Below, in pieces: positions 1-5,286 of a stretch of DNA of 12,570 nucleotides. The notes under the pieces were generated by a model. It made no database searches. It saw nothing but the letters and a program-made list of their open reading frames with translations, and was not told where the DNA came from. The translations under genes were made by a program, and so were the position numbers. Source of the stretch: Defluviitaleaceae bacterium (GTDB lineage Bacteria; Bacillota; Clostridia; Lachnospirales; WRAX01); contig WQSI01000044.1 of NCBI GenBank assembly GCA_009787945.1, forward strand, positions 1-12,570, given 5' to 3'. How positions within the stretch are numbered: position 1 is the first letter of the stretch; each line of letters opens with the position of its first letter.

Positions 1-395
1 GGGAAGAGTACAAACCAGGGCCATACGACAAAGCCTATATCGAAAATTTGCTGAAAAAATTAGCAGAGCTTGGGCCTAAACAGGTTGTGTTAACTGGCGT
101 GCATTTTGACGAAAAAACCCTTGGGGCAGGGGTTTATGATGTCAATGCCAACACCATAGAATACGTTACCTCCCAAAAGGTGGAAGGGCATTTCCACGGC
201 ACAGGGGACGTTTTCGGCTCTGCCCTGCTGTCTGCCCTGCTAAAAGGTAAAACCTTGGCAAACGCTGCCCAAATCGCCTGTGACTATGTTTATGAGTGCA
301 TCAAAATCACCCTGGACCTTAACCAAGAGCGCAGATATGGGGTTGCCTTTGAAATGGCATTGCCAATTTTGATGAAGAAGTTGGGGTTGATGTAA
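1..395 (+). CDS. Pyridoxal/pyridoxamine kinase, C-terminal part (partial at window edge)
   Basis: The frame is open from the window edge (first full codon at 3) to TAA at 393–395, giving about 130 residues; the N-terminal half lies outside. The product is the C-terminal part of a ribokinase-fold kinase that phosphorylates B6 vitamers (pyridoxal, pyridoxamine) with ATP in the cytoplasm, feeding PLP salvage. Visible signals are the PGPYDKAYIE segment, the LGPKQVVLTGV strand, and HFHGTGDVFGSAL, where GTGD is the anion hole plus the catalytic Asp shared by the PfkB/PdxK superfamily. The end segment RRYGVAFEMALP is typical of the Firmicutes PdxK/PdxY-like group. A start at TTG 48 would be artificial because coding sequence continues upstream. 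A related hydroxymethylpyrimidine kinase is the main alternative, but the GTGD context and the C-terminus favour a pyridoxamine kinase. It ends 18 nt before the tRNA-Sec promoter. Confidence 0.85.
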   Translation, partial: EEYKPGPYDKAYIENLLKKLAELGPKQVVLTGVHFDEKTLGAGVYDVNANTIEYVTSQKVEGHFHGTGDVFGSALLSALLKGKTLANAAQIACDYVYECIKITLDLNQERRYGVAFEMALPILMKKLGLM

Positions 396-412
396 ATTCT
401 TAAAATTTTTGT

Positions 413-441
413 TTGCTTTTTTTGGCATAATGTGATATTAT
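413..441 (+). promoter_or_regulatory. Sigma-A promoter of tRNA-Sec
   Basis: A −35 box TTGCTT (413–418) and a −10 box TATTAT (436–441) are separated by exactly 17 nt, and a TG dinucleotide one base before the −10 gives an extended −10. Transcription would begin near 448–450, about ten bases before the mature tRNA. No other credible promoter lies between here and the amidase gene, so this promoter could also supply the genes downstream. Confidence 0.6.
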
Positions 442-459
442 ATAAATTGTAGTATTTAT

Positions 460-554
460 GGGAGTAGATAGGTGCTGGTGTGCCTCCTGGTCTTCAAAAC
501 CTGTGTTGGGGCGAGAAACCCCTGGGTGGGTTCGATTCCCACATATTCCCGCCA
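460..554 (+). tRNA. selC: tRNA-Sec (anticodon UCA)
   Basis: This 95-nt gene shows the hallmarks of bacterial selenocysteine tRNA. The acceptor strands are GGGAGTAG (460–467) and ATATTCCC (543–550), followed by discriminator G551 and an encoded CCA. The D arm has the diagnostic extended 6-bp stem (AGGTGC / GTGCCT) closed by a four-base TGGT loop. The anticodon loop CTTCAAA (492–498) carries TCA at 494–496. A long variable arm with a GGGG/CCCC core follows (508–522), then the T arm GTGGG-TTCGATT-CCCAC (526–542). The length equals that of the E. coli selC product. Two oddities appear: the eighth acceptor pair is G467·A543, and one anticodon-stem pair is a T488·T502 mismatch. The product is serylated, converted to Sec-tRNA and delivered to UGA codons by SelB; selD lies 1.4 kb downstream. 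Confidence 0.96.
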
Positions 555-584
555 AAATTTCGGGCTTTGCCCTTAGTATATATT

Positions 585-607
585 AGGGGCGCATAATATG
601 CGCCCCT
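585..607. repeat. Palindromic repeat, solo copy of the GGGGCGCAT family
   Basis: A near-perfect palindrome has arms AGGGGCGCAT and ATGCGCCCCT around a few A/T bases and is followed by ACA. The same unit forms both ends of the element at 3005–3098, so this is a dispersed repeat and not gene-specific. It lies between selC and the amidase gene. The RNA would form a strong hairpin but no U-tract follows, so efficient termination is not evident. A short GGGC-TTT-GCCC hairpin (562–572) precedes it. Confidence 0.8.
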
Positions 608-671
608 ACAATATTTAGGTAATTATTGTGTGAATTATATAGTCACTTGATTTATTATAAGGAGGTATTAG

Positions 672-1958
672 ATGACTTCTATCGAACAAACAAAAAATGC
701 TCTGAAAAAAATCCAAGAAAACGCCCACCTAAAAGCGGTTATCGAGATTAATCCAGATGCTTTAGAGATAGCCGCCCAAAGGGATGGAAACCCTGATAAA
801 AGTGGCGTTTTACACGGCATACCCGTGCTGGTCAAAGACAATGTAAACACAGGGGATAAGATGCACACAACCGCAGGCGCGCTGGCAATGGCAGAGAATA
901 AGGCTGATAAAGACGCTCCCTCAATTACCAATCTGCGGGATGCAGGGGCTGTTATCATTGGCAAAGCTAATATGACCGAATACGCAAACTATATGTGTGA
1001 CTTTAGGCTTAACGAGCGTATGCCAAACGGTTACAGCTCACGGGGTGGGCAGACCCTGCATCCTCTAGGCAGTCACGTTGACCCTTCTGGCTCTAGCACA
1101 GGCTCTGCAGTGGCTGTTGCCGCGGGGCTTGTGGATATGGCTGTGGGCAGCGAAACCTACGGCTCTATCATCTCCCCTTCACAGCTTTGCGGTGTTGTGG
1201 GGCTAAAGCCCACCGACGGGCTGGTTTCCAAAGAGGGGGTCATCCCCATTTCCTTTACTTTGGACACTTTAGGGCCTATTACCTCTAGCGTGCAAGGCGC
1301 GGCTGATTTGCTGTCAGGGCTGACAGGGAAGGAATACAAAATGGCGGCAAAGCTAGCAGTTGTTGGGGTGTGCCATTTAGGGGCTGACGAAACTCATGAC
1401 TGGTACAAAGCCCAAGTGGAGCTTGTGGAAAACATGAAGGCGGCAGGGATGACCGTTAAAGACTTGTCGGACGATTCCATTGCCAAATGGGCAAAGCCAG
1501 GGACAGATTTTTTCATATTCCCCATTATGGAATATGAGTTTAAACACGCCATAAACAGCTACCTGGCAACCTCTAACAACCCACACAAAACCCTAGACCA
1601 GCTGATTGATTTTAACGAGGCAAACAAGGAAATTGCGCTAAAGTATGGGCAGGGCAACCTTATTAAGGCGGCAGAGAAAACCGACAATTGGAAAAACGAG
1701 CCAGAATATGTAAAGGCTTTATCCGAAAGGGAGCTTGCCCAAAAAACCTTAGACAAATATTTTGATGACAACGGCATTGATGTGTTGTTAATGATGTCGG
1801 CAAACTGCGCTATTGCCGCTGGTTTGGGCTTCCCAAGCCTTACCATGCCTCTTGGCAAAACGTCGGCAGGCTTGCCTATAGGCTGTTTGCTAATGGCGCG
1901 GAGGTTTGACGAGGACATGCTGCTTGCAACGGCTAAAACTGTAGAAAAGGGGAGGTAG
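672..1958 (+). CDS. Amidase-signature family amidohydrolase
   Basis: The 428-residue protein belongs to the amidase signature (AS) family, serine hydrolases that cleave C–N amide bonds (GatA, peptide amidase, fatty acid amide hydrolase). The Ser-cisSer-Lys triad is visible: Lys55 in PVLVKDN, Ser141 in DPSGSSTGSA, and nucleophile Ser165 in GSETYGSI. The 24-residue spacing between the two serines is that expected for the family. The TYGS variant of the usual TGGS resembles peptide-amidase-like members more than GatA, and no gatB or gatC is nearby; the substrate cannot be named. The C-terminal GLPIGCLLMARRFDEDMLL matches the family's last conserved block. ATG 672 is preceded by AAGGAGG (659–665). 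It has no signal peptide and is probably cytoplasmic. The stop is 3 nt before selD ATG, so the two are very likely co-transcribed and translationally coupled, an unusual neighbour for a Sec gene. Confidence 0.9.
   Translation: MTSIEQTKNALKKIQENAHLKAVIEINPDALEIAAQRDGNPDKSGVLHGIPVLVKDNVNTGDKMHTTAGALAMAENKADKDAPSITNLRDAGAVIIGKANMTEYANYMCDFRLNERMPNGYSSRGGQTLHPLGSHVDPSGSSTGSAVAVAAGLVDMAVGSETYGSIISPSQLCGVVGLKPTDGLVSKEGVIPISFTLDTLGPITSSVQGAADLLSGLTGKEYKMAAKLAVVGVCHLGADETHDWYKAQVELVENMKAAGMTVKDLSDDSIAKWAKPGTDFFIFPIMEYEFKHAINSYLATSNNPHKTLDQLIDFNEANKEIALKYGQGNLIKAAEKTDNWKNEPEYVKALSERELAQKTLDKYFDDNGIDVLLMMSANCAIAAGLGFPSLTMPLGKTSAGLPIGCLLMARRFDEDMLLATAKTVEKGR
1949..1955 (+). promoter_or_regulatory. Ribosome binding site fixing the selD start
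   Basis: GGGGAGG lies within the last codons of the amidase gene, 6 nt before ATG 1962. It is the only good Shine-Dalgarno sequence ahead of the selD frame. Neither ATG 1983 nor TTG 2043 has one. This places translation initiation upstream of two in-frame UGA codons. Confidence 0.8.
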
Positions 1959-1961
1959 ACC

Positions 1962-3002
1962 ATGAATTTTGAATATTACCAAATGTTTTTAAATGGGGGC
2001 TGAAAGTCCGCAGGGGGCTGAAGCTCCAAATTATCAGCAAGTTTGCTGAAAGATATTGTTGAAAAAATCCCTGTTATCAGCGACCCCGCCTTGATGGTTG
2101 GCTTTAACACCGCTGATGACGGGGCGGTTTATAAATTGCGGGATGACCTTGCCATCATCCAAACTTTGGATTTTTTCCCGCCTTTGATTGACAATATGTA
2201 CATTTTCGGGCAAATTGCCGCCGCCAACGCTTTAAGCGATGTTGCGGCAATGGGTGGCAAGGCCGTCACTGCCCTTAACATCCTAGCTTTTCCCGAAGAT
2301 GGGGATAAAGAGGATTTGCACGCCCTTTTGAGAGGTGGTGCTGAAAAGGTGGCAGAGGCTGGGGCTGTCCTTTGCGGCGGCCACTCCATTGCCGACAGCG
2401 GCGTGAAATACGGTCTTTCTGTTATGGGGGTCGTCCACCCTGATAAGGTTTTGCAAAATAACACCTGCAATATAGGCGATAAAATTATTATGACAAAGCC
2501 CCTTGGTGTGGGCATTGTCACCACTGGCTTTAAAAAAGGCAAGGCAAGCAAAGCCGCTTATGACCAAGCCATCACCGCCATGACCACCCTAAACACCATA
2601 GCCATGGACATTGCCCGCAATTTCCCCTTATCAGCCGCTACAGACATTACAGGTTTTGGCTTTTTAGGGCATCTTAATGAGATGGTGGCAGATTATTCCA
2701 TTATAGTGGACAGCAAAGAGATTTTGCAAATTGATGAGGCTTTGCATTTGGCAGAGTCTGGGCTTGCCACAGCAGGCGGCAAGAAAAACCGCCTATCCCT
2801 TGAGGATTATGTTAGCCTGGAAGGGGTGGGAGCAGGCATGGAAGAGTTGCTCTTCGACCCTCAAACTTCAGGGGGCTTGCTAATGGCAATAGACAGCGAA
2901 AACGCCCAAACCCTTCTTGACCACCTTAAAGAAAAAGACATCCCATCACAAATTATAGCAGAAGTTGTTCCAAAACAAGATAAAAACATTATCGTCATGT
3001 AA
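1962..3002 (+). CDS. selD: Selenide, water dikinase with two in-frame UGA (Sec) codons
   Basis: SelD makes selenophosphate from selenide and ATP, the selenium donor for Sec-tRNA synthesis. Read from ATG 1962, the product is 346 residues, essentially the E. coli length (347). UGA codons occur at 2001–2003 (residue 14) and 2019–2021 (residue 20). Residue 20 in GGU-SSK-LSA aligns with catalytic E. coli Cys17, and Lys23 with essential Lys20, three residues on in both. Further family motifs follow: NTADDGAVY, LDFFPPLIDN, FGQIAAANALSDVAAMGGK, GGHSI, TDITGFGFLGH and LLFDPQTSGGLL. There is no start codon between the two UGAs, so the active site can only be made by reading both, presumably as Sec. A start at TTG 2043 would delete both catalytic residues and has no RBS. 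The gene follows the amidase by 3 nt, and selC lies 1.4 kb upstream. SelD identity is certain; Sec at residue 20 is very likely; Sec at residue 14 is inference. Confidence 0.93.
1995..2030 (+). repeat. 18-nt tandem duplication spanning both UGA codons
   Basis: Units 1995–2012 (GGGGGCTGAAAGTCCGCA) and 2013–2030 (GGGGGCTGAAGCTCCAAA) match at 14 of 18 positions, with the first ten bases identical. They encode G-G-U-K-S-A and G-G-U-S-S-K. The second unit is the canonical SelD active site, so the first looks like a later in-frame copy that has drifted while keeping its UGA. Confidence 0.75.
2014..2027 (+). promoter_or_regulatory. SECIS-like hairpin downstream of the first selD UGA
   Basis: GGGGC (2014–2018) can pair with GCTCC (2023–2027), with one G·U pair, around a TGAA loop. 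The loop begins 16 nt after UGA 2001–2003 and has G in its second position, as bacterial SECIS elements do. The loop contains the second UGA, so the two recoding signals would overlap. The stem is short and partly a by-product of the tandem repeat, so support is modest. Confidence 0.4.
2034..2049 (+). promoter_or_regulatory. Bacterial SECIS hairpin for the second selD UGA
   Basis: TCAGC (2034–2038) pairs perfectly with GCTGA (2045–2049) around the loop AAGTTT; one or two further A–T pairs can close inside. The loop starts 18 nt after UGA 2019–2021 and holds a GU near its apex. This fits the bacterial rule of a SelB-binding hairpin just downstream of the UGA, with a G at or near the 5' side of a small loop. 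It lies inside the coding sequence, as bacterial SECIS elements must. Confidence 0.65.
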
Positions 3003-3004
3003 AA

Positions 3005-3098
3005 GTAGGGGCGCATATTATGCGCCCGCTGCTGGGCAAACGTATCCTACATCAATATCACGTTTATCGGAAAACGGGCGCATAATATGCGCCCCTAC
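3005..3098. mobile_element. MITE-like element with 24-bp terminal inverted repeats
   Basis: The ends GTAGGGGCGCAT…GCCCG (3005–3028) and CGGGC…ATGCGCCCCTAC (3075–3098) are perfect inverted repeats of about 24 bp flanking a 46-bp unique core. Each end is itself nearly palindromic. A solo end-like copy sits at 585–607. There is no coding capacity, so any movement would depend on a transposase elsewhere. It starts two bases after the selD stop and could fold as an RNA hairpin at the end of the operon. No target-site duplication was identified. Confidence 0.65.
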
Positions 3099-3115
3099 AG
3101 ACAACCCCCCTCGGT

Positions 3116-3217
3116 CGTCATTGCGGGCTTGACCCGCAATCCCATATGTCATTCCAAGCCCACTACTGTAGGGGCTACTTAGTGCTGATGGGCTCCCGCG
3201 TCAAGTGCGGGATGACG
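3116..3217 (+). repeat. Dispersed ~105-bp repeat, copy A
   Basis: The sequence runs from CGTCATTGCGGG to GCGGGATGACG. Each end contains its own hairpin (ATTGCGGG-CTTGA-CCCGCAAT at the left; CCCGCGTCAAGTGCGGG at the right), and the outermost bases are inverted (CGTCAT…ATGACG). The reverse complement of 7058–7165 matches over almost the whole length, including CATTCCAAGCCC, TAGGGGC and TTAGTGCTGATGGG, with a few small indels. This type of small palindromic repeat can be translated by chance as a VIPRLTRDP-like peptide and should not be called a gene. Confidence 0.8.
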
Positions 3218-3241
3218 GGTTTGTGAAAATTACATAAATCA

Positions 3242-3288
3242 CAAAAAATAAAAACCGCTGGATGCCTTAAACTGCGCACAGCGGTTTT
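3242..3288 (-). terminator. Intrinsic terminator of the small Sm-like gene
   Basis: A 10-bp stem AAAACCGCTG (3251–3260) / CAGCGGTTTT (3279–3288) closes an 18-nt loop. On the − strand it is followed by TTTTTATTTTTTG, a good U-tract. It lies 7 nt after the stop of the gene at 3296–3616. A weaker T-rich run on the other side could let it also work on the + strand. Confidence 0.75.
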
Positions 3289-3295
3289 GTTTACT

Positions 3296-3616
3296 TTAGA
3301 TTGCGTTGTGGGTGAAGCATGCAATGGCGTGCAATGGGATAACTGCCACAGCTCCAAGGGGGTTTCCGCAGAAGCCGAAGTTAGGGCCAATTTCGCCCAT
3401 TGGACCAAAGGCGTTGGTGCAGCTGCTGCCAACTGGGCAGGATGGGGGTGCGCCCACGTCGCAGAGCAGGCGAATTACTTGTGCGTCAGCAGAAAGCAAC
3501 ACACCTGTGAAGCCGCTGCCGCTGATGCCGCCAGAGCGGGTGAAGATTGTCACGGTTTTGCCGATTTTTTCGCAAAGGGACTCTAGCAAAAAGCCCCCTC
3601 CAAAGAAATCCATCAT
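3296..3616 (-). CDS. Small conserved hypothetical protein, Sm-like N-terminal segment
   Basis: This 106-residue protein starts at ATG 3616 behind an ideal RBS (AAAGGAGG, then AAAAACC) and ends 7 nt before a terminator, so it is a real single-gene unit. The first half (ESLCEKIGKTVTIFTRSGGISGSGFTGVLLSADAQVIRLLCD) has the alternating strands and GFxGVLL turn of an Sm-like, five-stranded barrel, as seen in small Firmicutes surface or spore-associated proteins. The second half is rich in Gly, Pro and Cys (PPSCPVGSSC, GFCGNPLG) and ends IPLHAIACFTHNAI, resembling a final strand. Six Cys are present. There is no signal peptide or membrane segment. A spore-coat or surface role is a guess from resemblance; the function is unknown. 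Open frames on the opposite strand here lack ribosome binding sites. Confidence 0.75.
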   Translation of the reverse strand: MMDFFGGGFLLESLCEKIGKTVTIFTRSGGISGSGFTGVLLSADAQVIRLLCDVGAPPSCPVGSSCTNAFGPMGEIGPNFGFCGNPLGAVAVIPLHAIACFTHNAI

Positions 3617-3682
3617 GGTTTTTCCTCCTTTACATAGTTTTTGTGGGAAGCGCGTTCTGGGTTGAACGTGCCTCTACCCCAT

Positions 3683-3711
3683 ACTATGTACAGGTGTTAA
3701 ATGTGTTACAA
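3683..3711 (-). promoter_or_regulatory. Candidate promoter of the small Sm-like gene
   Basis: On the − strand TTGTAA (3711–3706) and CATAGT (3688–3683) are separated by 17 nt. The −35 overlaps the malQ stop. The boxes match the sigma-A consensus only moderately, and a sporulation sigma factor cannot be excluded. Confidence 0.35.
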
Positions 3712-5121
3712 GTTGTTACGGTTTGACATGATGGACAGGGATTTCAGGGCTTCGGCTATGTGGGGCTGTATCTGGTTTTCTGATAGTCTAAATTTCCAGT
3801 TGCCGTAGGTTGTGCCTGGGGTGTTGGTGCGGTGGGGGCTGTCAAGCTCCAAAAGGTCTTGAACGGGGATTATTGCGGTGTTTGCGGTGGACAGCATGGC
3901 AGCGCGGATTAAATCCCATGCGGGGCTGTCGCCACTTACATTAAAATATCTGCGGAATTGGTCTTTTTCCTCTTCGTCTGCGTTGTTGTACCAACCTGGG
4001 GTTGTGTCATTATCATGTGTGCCTGTGTAGGCTATTAGGTTGTTTGTGAAATTGTGGGGCAGGTGGGTGTTTGCGGGGTTTTGGTCAAAGGCAAATTGCA
4101 AAACACGCATACCAGGCAGACCAAGCTTTGACAGCAAAGCTTCCACTTTCGGGGTGATGATACCCAAATCTTCCGCAACAAGGGGGATTTGCCCGAGGTT
4201 GCGCTTCATAGCGTCAAAAAATGGCTTCCCTGGACCTGGCATCCATTTGCCCTCTTTGGCGGTTTCTGCATCTGCCTGCACTGCCCAATAGCTTTCAAAC
4301 CCGCGGAAATGGTCAAGGCGGATAATGTCAAAACATTTCATCGCCATAGCAAGGCGGCTTGTCCACCAGGCGTAATCATCAGCTTTGTGAGCCTTCCAGT
4401 CATATAAAGGGTTGCCCCACAGCTGCCCGTCCTCCGAAAAATAATCAGGAGGAACACCTGCAACAGCGGTAGGTTTGCCGCTTTCATCAAGCTTAAACAA
4501 ATTGGGATTTGCCCAGCAATCTGCGCTGTCATATGCCACAAAAATCGGCACATCGCCCATAATTTTAATGCCCTGCTTGTTTGCGTATGTCTTTAGCTCT
4601 GTAAACTGTTTGAAAAATATGTATTGCAAAAACATGTGATATTCAACCTCTTCAGAACAGTCCACAGGCTCATCCGCCCAGTTGCTCCACATCTCTCCGC
4701 TAAAGTGACTTTTTAAAGCAGAAAAATTTGCAAAGTCAAAAAGCCAATGGGCATTTGCTTTTTTAAAGGAAAGAAATTTTTTGCAAGGCACAAAATCCGC
4801 GTAGGCACGGCGAAAAAGCCTTTCCTTAATTTCCATCACTGCGGCATAATCTACAATATTATCGGGGAAATTATAATCTACATTAATTTCTTCATTAAAA
4901 AGCTTTTCTGGACAGATAAGCAATGGATTGCCCGCAAATGTTGAAAAACATTGATAAGGCGAATCGCCATAGCCAGTTGGGTTAATTGGCAGTATCTGCC
5001 AAATGCTCTGCCCCGAACTTTTTAAAAAGTCCACAAATTCATAGGCAGACTCTCCAAGGTCACCAATTCCAAATTTTGTGTAAATGCTTGTTATGTGCAT
5101 AAGCACACCGCTAGACCGCAT
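3706..5121 (-). CDS. malQ: 4-alpha-glucanotransferase (amylomaltase)
   Basis: The 471-residue GH77 enzyme transfers 4-alpha-glucan segments between maltodextrins, releasing glucose, in cytoplasmic maltose/glycogen metabolism. The N-terminal block (RSSGVLMHITSI…GIGDLGESAYEFVDFL) and INPTGYGDSPYQCFSTFAGNP are family signatures. Catalytic residues are visible: nucleophile Asp270 in IIRLDHFRGFE, acid/base Glu317 in VAEDLG, and Asp370 in TGTHDND. The length is slightly under the usual 490–500 residues but all conserved regions are present. ATG 5121 is preceded by AGGAGG about 8 nt upstream. It appears monocistronic: no glycogen phosphorylase or other maltodextrin gene adjoins it. The small Sm-like gene lies 89 nt downstream with its own promoter and terminator. 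Confidence 0.96.
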   Translation of the reverse strand: MRSSGVLMHITSIYTKFGIGDLGESAYEFVDFLKSSGQSIWQILPINPTGYGDSPYQCFSTFAGNPLLICPEKLFNEEINVDYNFPDNIVDYAAVMEIKERLFRRAYADFVPCKKFLSFKKANAHWLFDFANFSALKSHFSGEMWSNWADEPVDCSEEVEYHMFLQYIFFKQFTELKTYANKQGIKIMGDVPIFVAYDSADCWANPNLFKLDESGKPTAVAGVPPDYFSEDGQLWGNPLYDWKAHKADDYAWWTSRLAMAMKCFDIIRLDHFRGFESYWAVQADAETAKEGKWMPGPGKPFFDAMKRNLGQIPLVAEDLGIITPKVEALLSKLGLPGMRVLQFAFDQNPANTHLPHNFTNNLIAYTGTHDNDTTPGWYNNADEEEKDQFRRYFNVSGDSPAWDLIRAAMLSTANTAIIPVQDLLELDSPHRTNTPGTTYGNWKFRLSENQIQPHIAEALKSLSIMSNRNNL

Positions 5122-5166
5122 AAAAACGCCCTCCTGTCATATAAATCTAAACTATCCAAAACCTAT

Positions 5167-5194
5167 ATAGTATTTTAATTTGCCCAAGAGCCAA
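5167..5194 (-). promoter_or_regulatory. Candidate malQ promoter
   Basis: On the − strand TTGGCT (5194–5189) and TACTAT (5172–5167) are spaced by 16 nt, about 45 nt before the malQ start. The match is moderate. It overlaps a candidate promoter on the other strand. No catabolite-repression site was recognised. Confidence 0.3.
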
Positions 5195-5202
5195 AATATT
5201 AT
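5174..5202 (+). promoter_or_regulatory. Candidate promoter of the Asn-rich lipoprotein gene
   Basis: TTTAAT (5174–5179) and TATTAT (5197–5202) are spaced by 17 nt. The −10 is good and the −35 weak. It would leave a leader of about 75 nt containing a small CGGC…GCCG hairpin (5211–5227). Confidence 0.25.
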
Positions 5203-5286
5203 CAGAGGCGGCGTTAGAATTGCCGAGAAATCTACCAAACGGTGATTCTAAGACCGACCTCAAAATTTAGGGGGAGGTAACAATTA

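Noticed and set aside
1962..2003. A 13-codon leader peptide ending at the first UGA, with selD starting afterwards
   Set aside because: There is no start codon before the second UGA and active-site codons, so no functional SelD could begin downstream. Still, partial termination at the first UGA as a selenium sensor is possible.
1993..2049. Alternative frame ATG 1993 reading MGAESPQGAEAPNYQQVC
   Set aside because: It is short, has no RBS and no similarity to SelD. It is a shadow of the tandem repeat.
2043..3002. selD beginning at TTG 2043
   Set aside because: It would lack the catalytic residue and the essential Lys, has no RBS, and begins inside the SECIS hairpin. ATG 1962 has a strong RBS and gives full length.
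3287..3665. Two + strand open frames opposite the small Sm-like gene
   Set aside because: Neither has an RBS. The − strand gene has an RBS, a sensible fold pattern and a terminator.
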